Below, piece by piece: positions 23,001-38,000 of a stretch of DNA of 64,000 nt (positions within the stretch are counted from its first letter, which is position 1; the number at the start of each line of letters is the position of its first letter). The translations under genes and the position numbers were made by a program. This DNA is from Sipunculus nudus. Its lineage: Eukaryota > Annelida > Sipuncula > Golfingiida > Sipunculidae. The stretch covers positions 48,523,297 through 48,587,296 of the forward strand of contig CM049321.1 of assembly GCA_026874595.1 (NCBI GenBank). The letters run 5' to 3'. A model generated the notes under the pieces. The model saw nothing but the letters and a program-made list of their open reading frames with translations, did no database searches and was not told the origin of the DNA.

Positions 23001-26000
23001 AACTAACTGCGTATCATGAACTTTCATTCTGAAAATAAAAATCCCCAAACAGATGGACAGGAGGTCCAAGTTACATTCTTTTCAAGGCCAAACTGATTGT
23101 CTAAATACAGTGCAGTACGAGAAAATTTATAGGGATATCAGGCATATGTGGTAGGGCTGAAATAAATATTAAATTTTGGATCCCAGTGCTCAAGAATGTA
23201 AAGATATAAACTTGTGCAAAATATGTAAACATTTAACTGTGTGATGATTTAACTCATAGAAAGAAAAGGGGGTATTTAACGTGTAATGTTTCCATGTGTG
23301 CGTATATGAGTATGTGCATGAAAAAATAGGTGTGTTTCTATGTGCACGTATATGCATGAAAAGGCAGACTTATATATTTGTACAGTGGATCTTACTGGTC
23401 CTCCGCAAAAATGTGGTGAAGTTATGTCATTTTACCCCGAATCCTCAAGTTTACACAGACCCTATGCTTGAAAATCACTCCTGTGGCGGTTTTAACACAT
23501 ATACGCATATATGCTGTTGGACACATGGAAACACCCCAGTTACAAAATCATATGAGTGATTTTTTCATGCATATAAGCACACACTGAAATGCTGCTTAAC
23601 TGATATTTATGTAACAAAGAAACAACAAGACATAGCTCCGTTCAATTGACTGGTACAGGAGTAAAGAAAAAACGAGCACTCAAGTCTTATTTTGGACTCA
23701 AGCTTGGACTTGAGCACTCAGTAATTAACTTTTACCTGGGCTTGTTTAGCTGAGTACCACTTTCAGCCCTAATATTTGGAATCACTTACTGTTTGTGGTC
23801 TAAAGGTGATTTTGTTACCAGCCACTCTCTCACTGGCAGCCATTTCACTGAAAGACACCAGAAACATACGGTCAAGCAATTAAGAATGTAACAAGACAAC
23901 AAGTCATCACCTAACCAATGCATTGAATTCAAAGCCCTTAATTAAATTGTAAGCCAATTAATTTATGCAAGTACCACTCCCCAACCAAAAGTGAGCTTTC
24001 AACTTTGACGGATCACACAACAATGTTGAGACAATTGAATTATGTACATGCTACAGAATGTATATCAAATTTCACTGGTAAAGCACTCCACTAACATAGA
24101 AATAAAAATGGCGGTAATGACCAGAGGGCAAACTTTACTAACTTAAATTGACAGCCATCTATTGATGTAAAATATTAAATTTTATTTCCAAGAAATTCTG
24201 AAATTTAGTACTAATGCAAAAATTGAATGGAGAATTGAATAAAAGGTAAAGAATCAATTTATTAAATTGATTCAAAGGCCCATTACAATTAACAAACCAG
24301 CAAGCAACATTACAATTTATTCAATCAATCAGTTCTCACACTATTTCACACTTGATGGTCTTAACCAGCAAACTTCAACAGCCATGGAACAACATATAAT
24401 ACATGTTTCCAAAACTGCCTTTATATACATTTAAGCAAGACCATGAATAAGAATATGAACTAAATGTATGCAGTCTCAAAGTGATCACTGCATGCCTCCA
24501 GTTACCCCAACAACTGAGCAATTATGGGTAAACAGCATTGGAGTGCATAACCATGGATATCAGATAAGATAAAAAATTAACATCAGTTACTAAAATGCAG
24601 CCTTTAGCTAATATTGTGCCTGAAGGTCATTTTTTTAAACCAATCATAATTGAAATCTAGTGCATACATGGGCTAGGCAGAAGAATGAAAACAAGAGCTC
24701 GCAAATGTGCATCATATGCTCGTCATGTATCTGGTGATCTCTGACCTCATTAAATATGCGTTGATGAAAAGGTAATTCAGGTGAGAACCTCTATCGGTAA
24801 ATATGTAGAATGAAAATCCGTACAAATTTGGTAGGATTCCTCCAAAGTGCTGTGACTTCTGACCTCATTAAATATGCATGGATTTTGCTTGAAAGCGAAC
24901 TTAGGTGAGCTATTTTATTTATCAATATTTCTGATGATTAACATATTCTTAATAAGTTATTGTGTCGACACAACAAAGTAGGCTAGTGACCCTTGACCTT
25001 ATTAAATATGCATGGATGTTGCCCATAATCAAACTTAGGCCAGATAATCTGTTGGTAAGTAGTTATGGTGGGTTGTATGGAAATCCATCACAGCCACGGT
25101 AAGTTATCATGGTGACACTAAAAGTTAACAGAAGGACGGACAGACTGCCGGTGGATATACCATAATGCTCTCGTCATATGAAAGGCGTATAAAAAAAAGA
25201 AGAAAGAAATGTTTGTAATCTATGATTTTTAATCTGGGCACCTAGGAAAGTCCACACAAAAAAAATCTTACCAAAATGCTGAAGAGGAAATAAAAGTTTT
25301 CAGCCCCTCTGACACCCCACCCCTTCAAGGGAAGGTTTAGTTATACCAATTAAATATCACTGAATCATCATCTAGGCCTTTCGTCGTTTTAAACCTATTT
25401 TTCTGTGACACAAGCTGCATTTTAAATTGGAGTCATTAATAATTCAGCTCAGGCATACTTTTATTTCCAAAGCTGACTTTCACAGCTGTCATGTTTATAT
25501 AGTGATACCAATGCCTTTCATGGTAAGAGGTCAGTTGAGGTTAATAATAGGAATCAAGTCATCCAAACTTGATTGATATAGCCACCTCTATGTTTGTGGA
25601 AACAATTATGTATTGCAAAGGATTTTTTAGCAAGCAGATTACGCAAGCAACATGCAGTTTAAGCATTCTATACTGGAAATCAGGCCTCTGTTGCATGAAG
25701 AACTCAAGAAGGAAAAAAAAACAAAAGCTTCCAGGCCCTTTAGATCTTACTGGTCAATATGTTCCTTCTCAGTTGACAGATCAACAAATTTAATCAATCA
25801 TTTATCAGGAGTATCGGATTTAGTGGTGTGATGAAGGATCACCAACACTATCTGGTGGTATAAAGAGGAAATAAGAAACATACCCGATGGCAGCATGGAA
25901 CTTGCAGTCATCTCGCAACATGCTAGCCAGCTTTTTAAAAGTTGTGTAATCTGCATGTTCATGTGATTCAAAGTAGCCTATCACGTGCCTCTTTGAACGC

Positions 26001-29000
26001 TACAAAAAATTAAGCTCAAGAATCATGTTATGTTCAACAGTGAAAAGCTTATTTATAATATAGTAAACCCTTTATATAATGATCACTGAGGGGACCCACT
26101 GGTCACATAATCAAGGTCTTACAGCATTTATCTTACAGGTTAAACTATAGTCCATTCTACTACCCCTGTCCACCCATTTTTTTGTGATTAATCTTTTGTG
26201 AGTCAAAGAATGCGATAACTTTTTATTAAAGTCATTGTATGCATGCACTTTATTAAACCCATACCTGTGTGGTAAAAAAATCATGCAGAGGAAAAACATA
26301 ATTTATTTGTCACAATTACACTGATATATCCTTCATAATTTTCATGAACAATCAATATTTGGAATTAAGTCAAGGAAAAATGATATTACTTTGTGTTTAT
26401 ATTGTTCAAGAATGTCAGGATTTTTTCACTTACATCTAAATTATCCAGATCCTCTAAGTTGTCGACTTCATTTACTGGATTTTTCACCTGCTCTCGAACA
26501 AAATTGACTAACGCATCTGCTGACCTTTGACCTCTGTATTCTCGTTTAACGACCACTCCGTGGCGGAATATTTTTAAAGTAGGATATTTAGTCACATGAT
26601 AATTGGCCGCCACCTCCCCTGGAAAACAAAATGAAATACAGTACATAAATCAAATTTAAGGTTATTCTACAAGATCCTCAGAGTAAGTCAAGCTGACAGC
26701 ACAAGCAGCGTTTCCACATGCAAGTTCTAGAAACAGACTGGAGTAGAGATACCGAACATAACATAAGCACCACAAAGGTGCGTAATATGCCTGTTGTAGG
26801 TCTTGTGACCTCTGACCTCATTAACATGCATGGTTTTCATGTAAATTAAATTCAGTGAAAAAATCTATTGGTAAATATTTACCCATTTCATGAAGTCATC
26901 ATTTTGTGCCATCAAAGTCTGGTGACATCTGACCTAATTAAATATGCATGGTTTTTGCCAAGAATCAATTTTTTAGGTGAGAGAAATTATATTGGTTCAT
27001 TTTTCTGATCATTTTCATCAATTCTATCATATTCCTGCAAAGTTATCTTAAAGAACCCACAAAGAAGCCTGGTAACGTCTGATCTCAATAAATGTGTGAA
27101 GTTTGGTTAGAATCAAACAGGGTGAGATAATCTTTTGGTAAGCAGTCAAATTGGTCAAATTCGTGAAAATCTATCAAAGCCCTGATAAGATATCCTGGCA
27201 ACTTTTAAATGTCGGATGGACAGACGTATGTACGTATACAGGCAGTGGGTATACCATAATAGGAAGTCTGACTTTGTTGGGCATATAAAAGCATCCATAT
27301 ACAGCTAGAGTCTTAATTTCCTTACAAAATTTCACACTGACTAAACAGCAAAAGACAGGAAATGTGCTGTAGTACATGTGTCAATTCAAATAGAAACACC
27401 ACTATGACTTTATCCATGTCTGTATTTAGACAGGAGGAAATATGAGGTAGAAATTGATTTAAGCCCTGTTCAATGATTGAAAGCTAAATGATGATCAATG
27501 ATCATGTATTAATCAATTATTTTATGTTCCTTGTATATTACCATAAAATCTGTTATACAGAATTAATATATAAAATACTGACATGATAAATTAAGACTGA
27601 CATCTAAATCTTGCTGAAAAATTTGGTAATGACAAGATTGTTGGCACTTCTATTATTAATTGCAAAAGGTACCGTGCTCTTTGCTATTTTGTGCCCATAC
27701 TTTCTATTATCTCTTGAAGAAATTAGAATATTTTATCTGGATTATATAACTTCTTTGGATGTGCTTCATAATCCTTTTTGATCAATTATGCAAAAATGCA
27801 ACCAATTTCATTGATTATGAAAGAAAATGACCAATCATTGATACAATAGATTAATTGGCACACCACCAGTAGAAATGTAGTTTATACAGTAGTTAGCAGG
27901 GGGTACTTTTTCGAGACAAACTGAGGATCATACATGTGACTTGTAACAGTTGGAACTGTAGCACATACATTCAGTGAAACCAGTGCAAGGAGATTACATA
28001 TGCACCCCTTTTGGCCAGTCCAACAGGTGTCTTATTACACTTGTCTTGCTGTATAATTATGTGTAATTATGCAATTACTAATCCTTCTTGATTTCATCAT
28101 TTCCATGCATGAGCAAGGTTAAACTACAAAAATTATATGTTACCAATAATGGTGAAGAGAAACATGGAAAAAATTAACTCACCTTCTCTATCACAGTCTA
28201 CTTTCCCAAATAGTGCTTTTCCTGCCTGGAAAATAAGTTATTTGATGTAAGTCAGTTGATGATAAAACTAAATCTGAAATGAGATACATCAAAACCATAC
28301 TCTGTTTCATCATGTATGAGCTGTGGTAGCCATGGCCATGATTTTCAAACAGTAATCTTATATTGCAGGGTTGATAATTTTACTGTGTAAGGGGTTTTCA
28401 TATGTAAATAAAAGGTAAAAAGAAATTCTTTTTATAAGGTTGCTAAATATCAGAGTATGTGAACTTATGTATGTGGTCTAACAAATGGTGGGTATCTAAA
28501 TTTACTCACTGTATCTATTCACCTGTTTATACTAACCCTATGTACCGGTACATTAAAAGATATCTTACACTGATGACATTACAGATCTAAGATTTGAGTA
28601 GCCTGAACTGAGGTCAAATTTACCTTTCTTCACTCAACTGTATGAGCTAAAGGCATCACTATTCACTTTACTCAAATCTTTATCAAGATTTGTTTTGAAC
28701 CAGACCTGGCTCTTGATATTACGGTATACAGTAAACCCCTTGAAATTATGACCATCAGTTGGGCCTTGATAAAGTGGTCACATTTTCAAGGAGGTCATCT
28801 AAGCAAGATTACATAAATTTAACAAAAAAAAAAAAGAATGGGGACATTCAACAAGTGGTCGTTATTCTGAGGTGGTCACTGAAGAGAGGTGGTCATCAGG
28901 CAAGGTTTACTGTGTATTAGTGTTTTCATATGTTAACTTATTGATATAAAGAAAAATACTCACTGGAAGTTCCTGTTTGATCTTATCTGCTGCCTCATCA

Positions 29001-32000
29001 AATACTGGTGCTAGCATCTGACTGAAGCGACACCTGAAGGCATATATACAAACTAATAATATGCACAGACACTTTCTGATACTTGAGATGTAATAAAACA
29101 ATGAAACCCTTGTTCTAGTGTTTATCATATGTCAAACAGCTAGTAAACTAGATAAACACCTACTGCATAAAAATGCCTCTTTTCTGATGAACAGGCTACT
29201 TATAAATTTTGCATTATAAATCTGCCATTCTTTAATATACCAAGCATTCTCTACTAAATTTGACAGGTTTAGGCCAAAAAGTGTCCCAAGCAACTCTTCT
29301 CAGCAAATTATGCAGGCAACTTTTTATTTAATTCTTTTAACTGAAATTAACAGTCTGAAAGGATCTTCCAGATACATCATTTTTATTTCTTTTGTGTACA
29401 GTTATTACATACCTAGCACATATTATAGGACCACATATATGTCAAAATGCCTCTGTGATCCAAATTCCCCCACCAAACCCCAAATCATGAAAGGGGGTGC
29501 CCCTTTGAATTGCATGATTTTCATGCTCTCATGAACAACATTCAAGATGGCTTAATAAGGAAATAAAACAGAAATTTCTTTATATTGTATATAATCATTG
29601 TTGATGTACCTTTACAAATTTTTATTTACAAAATAAATACAATGGTTGCTCTTTTTAAAATAGTCTCTGCCTATTGGGACATAATGGTACACTTTGTCTG
29701 CTTCATGAAGATTGAACCTTTTGTGTTCTTTACACTGAAAGTCAATGAGTTTAGAGTACATCATTACTTCATAACTGATGAAGCCACATTTAACTAAAAC
29801 AGATGAATATTCATAGCAACATGGTTCTATAATTTGTATGCATAAATATTCATTAAAGGTGCCCATTCACCTACCTATTGAAAAAGAACTTGTGTGATTT
29901 CTGGCTTCCCCTCTGTATATATTAATGATCTAAGGATATTTTTTGGGTGTGAAAAAATTCTTTTAATGCCTTCTTGAAAGATGTATGAACTTGTTTATCA
30001 AAAACATGCTTGTAAACACAGCAATGTTGACAAACGGGAAAAACATGCAACCTAAGGTGGTATGTAGCATATATGCGGTGGCTTATCTGACTTGCTGCAA
30101 GATGACCTTGATGAATTTGTTTCGATTATTTTGGCGGCCCCCACATATTATGAACAAACTTATATAAACAAAACAAGCAGCCTGTGTGTAATGATAACCA
30201 CGTTTTCTGGCCTGTTTTTAGAAAAGCTCCAAGGGATTACCTTCAGTTTAAACAGGACAAATGGGTGATTGGGCCCCTTTAATCAGACATTCTAAAGAAA
30301 AGTGTAAATTACCCTCAGAGAATTTCGTAACACTATATGAAAGGTTCCCGATTCTCTAAAAATGGCCCGAACTTTCTCCTGTACATAACATAAATTTATG
30401 GTGATTTGCTAGAAGGATATCCATTATCCAGGCCTAGTGTTACCCTGTCTGTGTCAAAAATATAAATGAACATCACACTTACCAGTCAGCATAAAAATTG
30501 ACAAACACAAACTCATTGGAGGCTGAAAAGACAGAAATTCAATTTTAATAATCAATAGACATCACTTTCAAATACAATTGCCTATCTTTCTATCATTTTG
30601 CAGTTTAAATGTGACTGACATTTATTTATTCTTTTACAAAAGAAACGTTTTATTTAATTATGATTAAAATGGAGGAATGAAAACATGAATAAAGTAAACT
30701 TAACATTCAGAAGGATCAAAGTGGCACTGAAAGCCTTTATCAAGTCCACATATTTTGTTTCGTCATGAAGAGGCATTGAGCTCCCATTTTTTCCATTGGG
30801 ATATGTATAAAATGTAAATCAATTGAAACCATTTTAACACAATACTAGGCTAATTCATCAATAAATGTTCACGATGATGTCCTGTTTTCAGATGGCAAAT
30901 ATTGGGAAATGCAACACCTGTATATGGAGTAGATTTAGTGTTTTATTTAGGTCTAAAAAATAATCTTATATCACATTTTTATTATTACTCAATTTCTAAG
31001 GAGAACAAAATGCCTCGGTATGAAATATTATGAATTTCATGAAAATTTTCCAAAAAAAATCTCATAGGTAAAATATAATTTAGACTATTTAGATAGTAAT
31101 TGGTTGTTACATATGTTTTATCGTAGATAATCATAAGAATTAATTTTTAAGGTGGTTACTTACCGAGCATATCGTCAATGTTGGAGCGAGACAGCTGCTC
31201 CGCCCCTCCATTTGCCAGCCCCCAAAATATGGAGCTCTGAAACATACATGAAACAGTAAAGATACTTCATACAATTTGAAACATGATATGAAACATACAT
31301 TTTTTATTATACCCCTTTCAAACACAAAACGTTTTCAAAATGACTGGCGCCAAGGGGTTTGACCAAATCAGTCTGGATCTGTGTTGTGCATTCACATGAG
31401 CATCTGGCACCAATGCAAGAGTTGTACATTTCGCATCATTTTGAACAATGTAACAATATGCTGACACAGGCATTCACACTTGCACTGTGACGAATTGCTG
31501 CTTGAAAACCGGATAGAAATCTGCTCTAGAATGTTCACACCACTCTTTAGCAAAGTGGATAAAATGATTTGCATTCAAAACAGTTTGAAACCATCTCCTG
31601 AACTTGATTTAAACAGTTATGGCAAAAACAGTTTGAAGTTGCTTCTGATTGCTGTGTGATGCTCAATTTGCATTCAAAATGGTTTGAAACTGGTTTACAT
31701 AAATTTGCAAGTGAAAGGGATATTAAGCTAGCACTCCATATGTATGCTATACTTAAATGCATATGCAGCTAGAACACGTGATTTCATTAATAAGTATGCA
31801 TATGAGGTAGGTATACATGTGAACCTTGCAGATAACCAGGCACACTATATTTTCTTGGAGTTTTTCCAGTAATAAATATATACAGTACTTGCATATGCAG
31901 CAAAACTATTAGTCCTGTGAATTTCTAAGGAGTCTTCAATGCAATTCAATTATCAATTATTGACTTTCAATGAATGTATTGTCACAATATTCTGTAAGAA

Positions 32001-35000
32001 ATGTATATCTACTGAAAGTTTTCATACCATATGATGCTATAAGATTAAAATTATTAAATACCTGAGAATTTCTGCAAACCAAGTAATATTTAATTTCATC
32101 CATTATTGTGCAAACATCTATTGAAGGATATAAGAAGATTTTCTTTGTTATATATAAAAGTGCTACTTCATCATGTATGCTGTTTATCTGTTCCTAAGTA
32201 AGAGCTAGAGACCGAAAAGGTAAGGAAATGAATGAAAATGCAATGATTTAAATGAAATGATTATTTCATGCCCGATTTGATTATTGATTAATGACTGGCT
32301 TTGATTCAATGAATTTTTCTTTGCATTGTTACAGCCCTAAAAACTATATTATATATATATAAAGTCACTAATTTCTAGAATGCACATTTCTGTGTGCTAT
32401 TTAGTTTCTGTATGCTGTTTAGAGGGGCCAAATCACCTATAAAGCCTTTTTAGTAGCCATAAATAGATTCTTCCCTTAAAATTAAATTTTTACCCGCCAA
32501 AATATTGCCCTGAAACCGTTTGCTTACTCCTGTAAACCAGTGTTAAAAACAGTGGACCGAGCACGATCAAAGGTGTCAACATTAACACAGCAGGTGTATT
32601 GTCTGGCAACAACACATTAATCTGGAGATGCCAAGAGTGACTTGGTCCAACTAGAATATCAGCAGAAGCTGACAAAAGCCCTCAGCCAAAAGAACAGTGT
32701 TGAGAGGTGGTAACAGTGACAAGTACTAAATAGCTGTTCTCACATGGATGTATATCTGTACATGTCTCAGTTATAAATTTAAAATTGAGAGGTATGTACC
32801 ATGATTCATAACAATCCACCAAATGCTTCCTGAAAAATAAGCTTCTAAGTTTTATTCTATTATAAGCTCTGTGACCTTGAAAAGTAGATCAAGGTCACCC
32901 ATCTTCAAACTTGACCGATATTTTGTCTATATACATCTTCACCACAGAAATAAAATTCCTATTGTGAATCATTTTAGAGAAATCCCGCTCACAAGGCCAA
33001 AGTTTAAAAATCCAAGAAAAATTCATTAAAAATCAGAAATTGCAGGTGGCGCCCCCAAACTTGTGCAGTAGTTACAGACTATTAGTCCCTATGATCATAA
33101 TAAGTATTGTGAAAATCCAGCCAATGGTTCCTGAGAAATAAGCTTCTAAATTTTTTTTTCTATAATCAGCTCTAAAACGTAGAAAAATAGGTCAAGGTCA
33201 CCCATCTTCGAATTTGAACGAGATTTTGTCAATATACATCTTTACCGAAAAAATAAAATTCCTACAATGAATCCTTTTAGAGATATCCTGCTTACAAGCC
33301 CATAGTAAAAAAATCTGATAAAAATTAATAAAACACAGAAATTGTAGGTGGCGCCACCAAACTTGTGTAGCAGGTACAGACTATCAGTCCCAATAATCAT
33401 AGTAAGTTTTGTGAAAATCCACCAAATGGTTCCTGAGTAATAAGCATCTAAGTGTTTTTCTATAATCAGCTCTAAAATGTAGAAAAATAGGTCAAGGTCA
33501 CACATCTTCGAACTTGACCGAGATTTTGTCGATATACATCTTTACCAAGGAAATAAAATTCTGACGGCGATTCCTTTTCAAGATATCCCGCTCACAAGGT
33601 AAAAGTTAACGGACGGATTCACAGACGGACGGACAGCTTGGCTGAGGGCTAAAAAAATGTAATACATGTTCCAGCTGGCTGAAACACTGTGTTAAGGCGT
33701 GGCCTTGTTATGGTTAACAGACACACATGGACATGCAGACCCATAACAAGGTGGTAAACAGCTGTATACGAGGTACTGAGCACTCTTGATTAAAGCAAAA
33801 CTGAACTGATTCATCCTACAGCGATAGACCAATAGAAAAAATACATATATGTTCACATAACATTACATACAGTTTCCATACAAATTACTCAAAAAGTGCT
33901 TGAACTGACATAATATCATTCAGATCTTGATTACAGCTTGCTGTCAGATAATTTTGAATGAAGTAGCAATAATAATATCACCAGGCAACTTGTGGTGAGT
34001 AATACAATTTGTTTTACTCAATGATATAATTAAATTATTGAATGCCAGTAAAGTAGATCTGATACTAATAATATTTTTAACCTGGCACAGTATTCTTTCT
34101 GATGGTAAAAATATATTTAAACTTTTCATAAATTTTAACATGGTATTGTTACTTAAATAAAAAGAATTTTTAAAAGGTACATTATTTAAAGCACCCAGTA
34201 ACAGTAATTAAGCCACATGACAATATCTACAAAGAGTCATTTTTTCTTTTCCCTCAACGGAGTCTTTGTTTTTGAAATATCAAATTATTATAACCAACAA
34301 CAAAGTTTTGCAAATATCATGGGCTTTATGGTGAGGAAATGATGCTTTCATTTTGTTTATAGATTTACATTTTCTATTCTGATTCTTCCTGTTTTGAATT
34401 ATGATTTCACAAGCTCTGTGTTTGCCTGTCAACAACACAATTCAACAGATTTCACAAATTTAACACACACTATTCTTATATCTCAACCCTCCATCAGAAC
34501 AGGGTGTAAGGAAGGGTATTCAGTGCTAAAGCCCAAAACAAAACACAGCATCTGGATCATATTATCGCAGGGGTTGAAAAACTGGCTGAATTACAAGCAA
34601 GCAGATTATTCAAACTACAATTTTTACAAGCCATCTAGTAGTACACCAGACAGCAACACTTCAAAGACTGACAATGTGACATATTGTTTTTGTGGTGTTT
34701 TAAACGAGGGATGATGGACACAAGTCCACATTTCAGGGACTCAGGCTTTGACTTGAGGGTCCAGGACTCCGGACTTGTAGTCAGGTTTTGAGGTCAGGAC
34801 TCCAATAAAGCTTTGTTTCCATTCATCCGCATATCTCGTACGTCTCGTGCACAAAAAATTGGATCCCTCTTTTTAAGATGAACTGTTTCCATAAGTACGT
34901 TTTAACGTGCTCTGCATGCGTATCTGCAAAAATGGACAGCATCAAAATGGATCGGTGAGCGAATCATCCGTTTTGCGGATGGCAAAAATGCCTACATTTC

Positions 35001-38000
35001 CAAACAGTGCCCCGCCGCCAGGTGTGATGAGACATATTGACCTTCTTCCTGCCTGCTGTCCTTGCAGTTTCAAAAGAGGCACATGAAAGGGTATCCGCAA
35101 GAAAAATGTATGTACTTATGGAAACAGTTTTTGCAGACTGCGCACTATGGAACATATGTACGTCTTTAACGGATACATTTTTTGCTGATACATGGAAACA
35201 CAGCTTTAACCAAACTAAGTTCACTTCAAGTTCAGCAGAAAAAAAAAAACACCTGTCACACAAGGCCAGACATTCATATTTAAAGACCCATATTCGAGAC
35301 ACAAATGACAGGATATAACAAACACAAGTTTAAACTATGTACACAATATCTGCATTAGAAGTTAACTGTAATCCATTATCAAATTAAAAACATTGTATAA
35401 ACTTACATACAAATATAAGCATGATGATTTTAAAATCAAATTTTGACTCCTACTTGATTTCCAAAAAAAGACATGGATTCAAAGAAGGCAGACTTGGACA
35501 CCACCTCCACATACTTAGAAACCGTAGACTCAATAACCAAAATGTACTTGTAAATGAAGGGGGGGAAGATACAAGTATTAAGATTTCTTTTTACACTGAG
35601 GACCTGCAGGTGTGGTAGACACTGGGCCTGATTGACAACAGGATATAAAAAAATATTAAGATTATTATTTATAAACATTTTTTAAGATGTTAATTATCCT
35701 TAGATCTACATTTAACTTATCAGGTGTAAGGACACATAAAAAAATTCATGGGACCTGTGGGCACCAAAATGCTTCCAAAGAGGAAAACTACAGGCCCAGG
35801 GTGTGTGGGCGTATGTTATTTCATTCCCTGCCACCACACAATTATTCGCCAAGATTTGTCTGGGTAACTGAGCCTCTAATTAATTGTGTACTCTGAGTGC
35901 ACTGCTACTGAAGACAGTAACTGGGAGACCAGAGGATTACTGTAATCCAATCCCACAGTGTGAATACTTGAGGAGTCTATCTGGACTCACAAGGAAGTTA
36001 ATTTACACTAATCTACAAAATACAAGCTCAGCTAATATACTGGCAATGTTTTTTTATGGATAACATACATCCGTGTATACATATAATACTGGCCATAAAT
36101 AAAAACCTAACAACATAAGATTAATCACAAATTACATAATAAAAATAATAAATAATAAAAGAATATATATTCTCATGTATGAATATGTCAAATCAGGACA
36201 GCAGATTTTTTTTTATTTAAGGTTTAAAATTAACAGTAACAGAATTTAAGAATCAGGGAGTTGCTACCAGTACCATTGGAGTTAAATACAGAGCAACTCC
36301 AGCCTAATTTTCCTCAGTTGTCTGTCATTCAAGTTACACTGGAGAGGCTAGGTAGTCTATGAAATATAGGAAACACAATACTTCAAATTTATATCCAGTT
36401 TCCAAAATAAACAGTCAATATGATAGTAAATTTAAGCAAACCTAGCTAAATATTCTCCTGTATAATGAGAAAACCCATATAGAAGTATTGATTATATGAT
36501 TTTAATATACAGTGGATTTCCACCTTTGCAGAAATCTAGTTCATGCTTGCTTTATTGATCCATAAAGCGTGGTAAGTGTGTGGGCAGTGTGTTTTATACA
36601 CTTCATTTAGTATCTGTTATACCTGTCATACAAGGAACATATTCACATTGATGCTCAAATGAAAATATTTGATCAATATGCATTATTAATGGCAGTACCC
36701 CATTTATAGCTTGTCAACTAAAAACAATAAATTTGTATTATAACAATTGTGCTGTTCATCCACGCTTCATCCTCACCAGCTGACACACAACACTGGCTTT
36801 CAGGATGAAATTTTTATGTTAAACAACCAAGCTTAGTTTCAACCCACAGGTGCTTGACACAATGTATTCACCAAGGCAGAAATATGCTAATATTCAAGCA
36901 TTACTGGACCCTTTCCCCTGTGGATAATCTAACCAAACCCTACTCGCAAGAGAATGAGGTTGTTTATGCAAAGGCCTCCCATCCAAAAATCTGAGGAAAA
37001 ATAACAGACTAATTCAAAGGTCACAGCAATCACAATTAATTTCTATTCCAGCTTATTTGACCTTGAAGATGAAAGTCAAGGTCAATTTTTTTTTTTTAAA
37101 CTGTCAAGGTTTTGGTAGAAACAATTAACGAGTAGAATTTCGTGAAAATATACTGAGTGGTTCAAAAGTTTTAGTGTTCAGTGTTCACCAATAATTTCTA
37201 TTTCAGCTGATTTGACACTGAAGATCGTAGTCAAGGTCACAAGCTTCTGAACTCTTCAAAGAACTTGGTTGATCTAAAAAAATGTGTATTTTGGCCTATT
37301 TGACCTTGATGAGGAAGCTCAAGGTCACTTTTCCAACTCATTTGAGATACTGGTAGAAACAATTTAATTTCACGTTTCATGCAAAGGAACGACACAGATG
37401 ACAATGCAGACGTCGGATGATGCCAGACAAAACAATATATGACCATCCATGTATCCATATGACCTCCCATGTATCTATATGACCTCCTTGTATGTATCTA
37501 TGAGCATGACTGGGTGGAAGAGGCCAAGCAGAAATACTGTGGTAGACTTCATATTCACAGGTTTAAAATTTCACAATTTTCAGTCTTTCATAAGGGTTTC
37601 ATTTTCACGATCTCTCAGTACAAAAGACCTATACACAGAGTGTAACCCTTATTATGTGAATTAATTATATTAAAATAAAATGTGCACAAAATCTTATTAT
37701 AAACAGAACATTGTTTGTTAATGACAGACAATTCGAAAGATCTGCTATAATTTAAAATATCAAACTTTGAACATACACAACCTATTTTTTCTCATAATAT
37801 GAACCATTTACTTTTAAACTTTGCCTTCGGTGATGGGACCTCTTATTCATGAAGGTTTAATTTTCCCGATAATTCCCTTTTGTAGATATCGCAAATTTGA
37901 AACCCTCGCTAACAAAAATGCAACCACAGTATTTTATGAAAAAGTTGTTTCAGCCTTTTTTTAAGGTGACTAGATTGATAATATAGGTGGAAAGGCAGTC

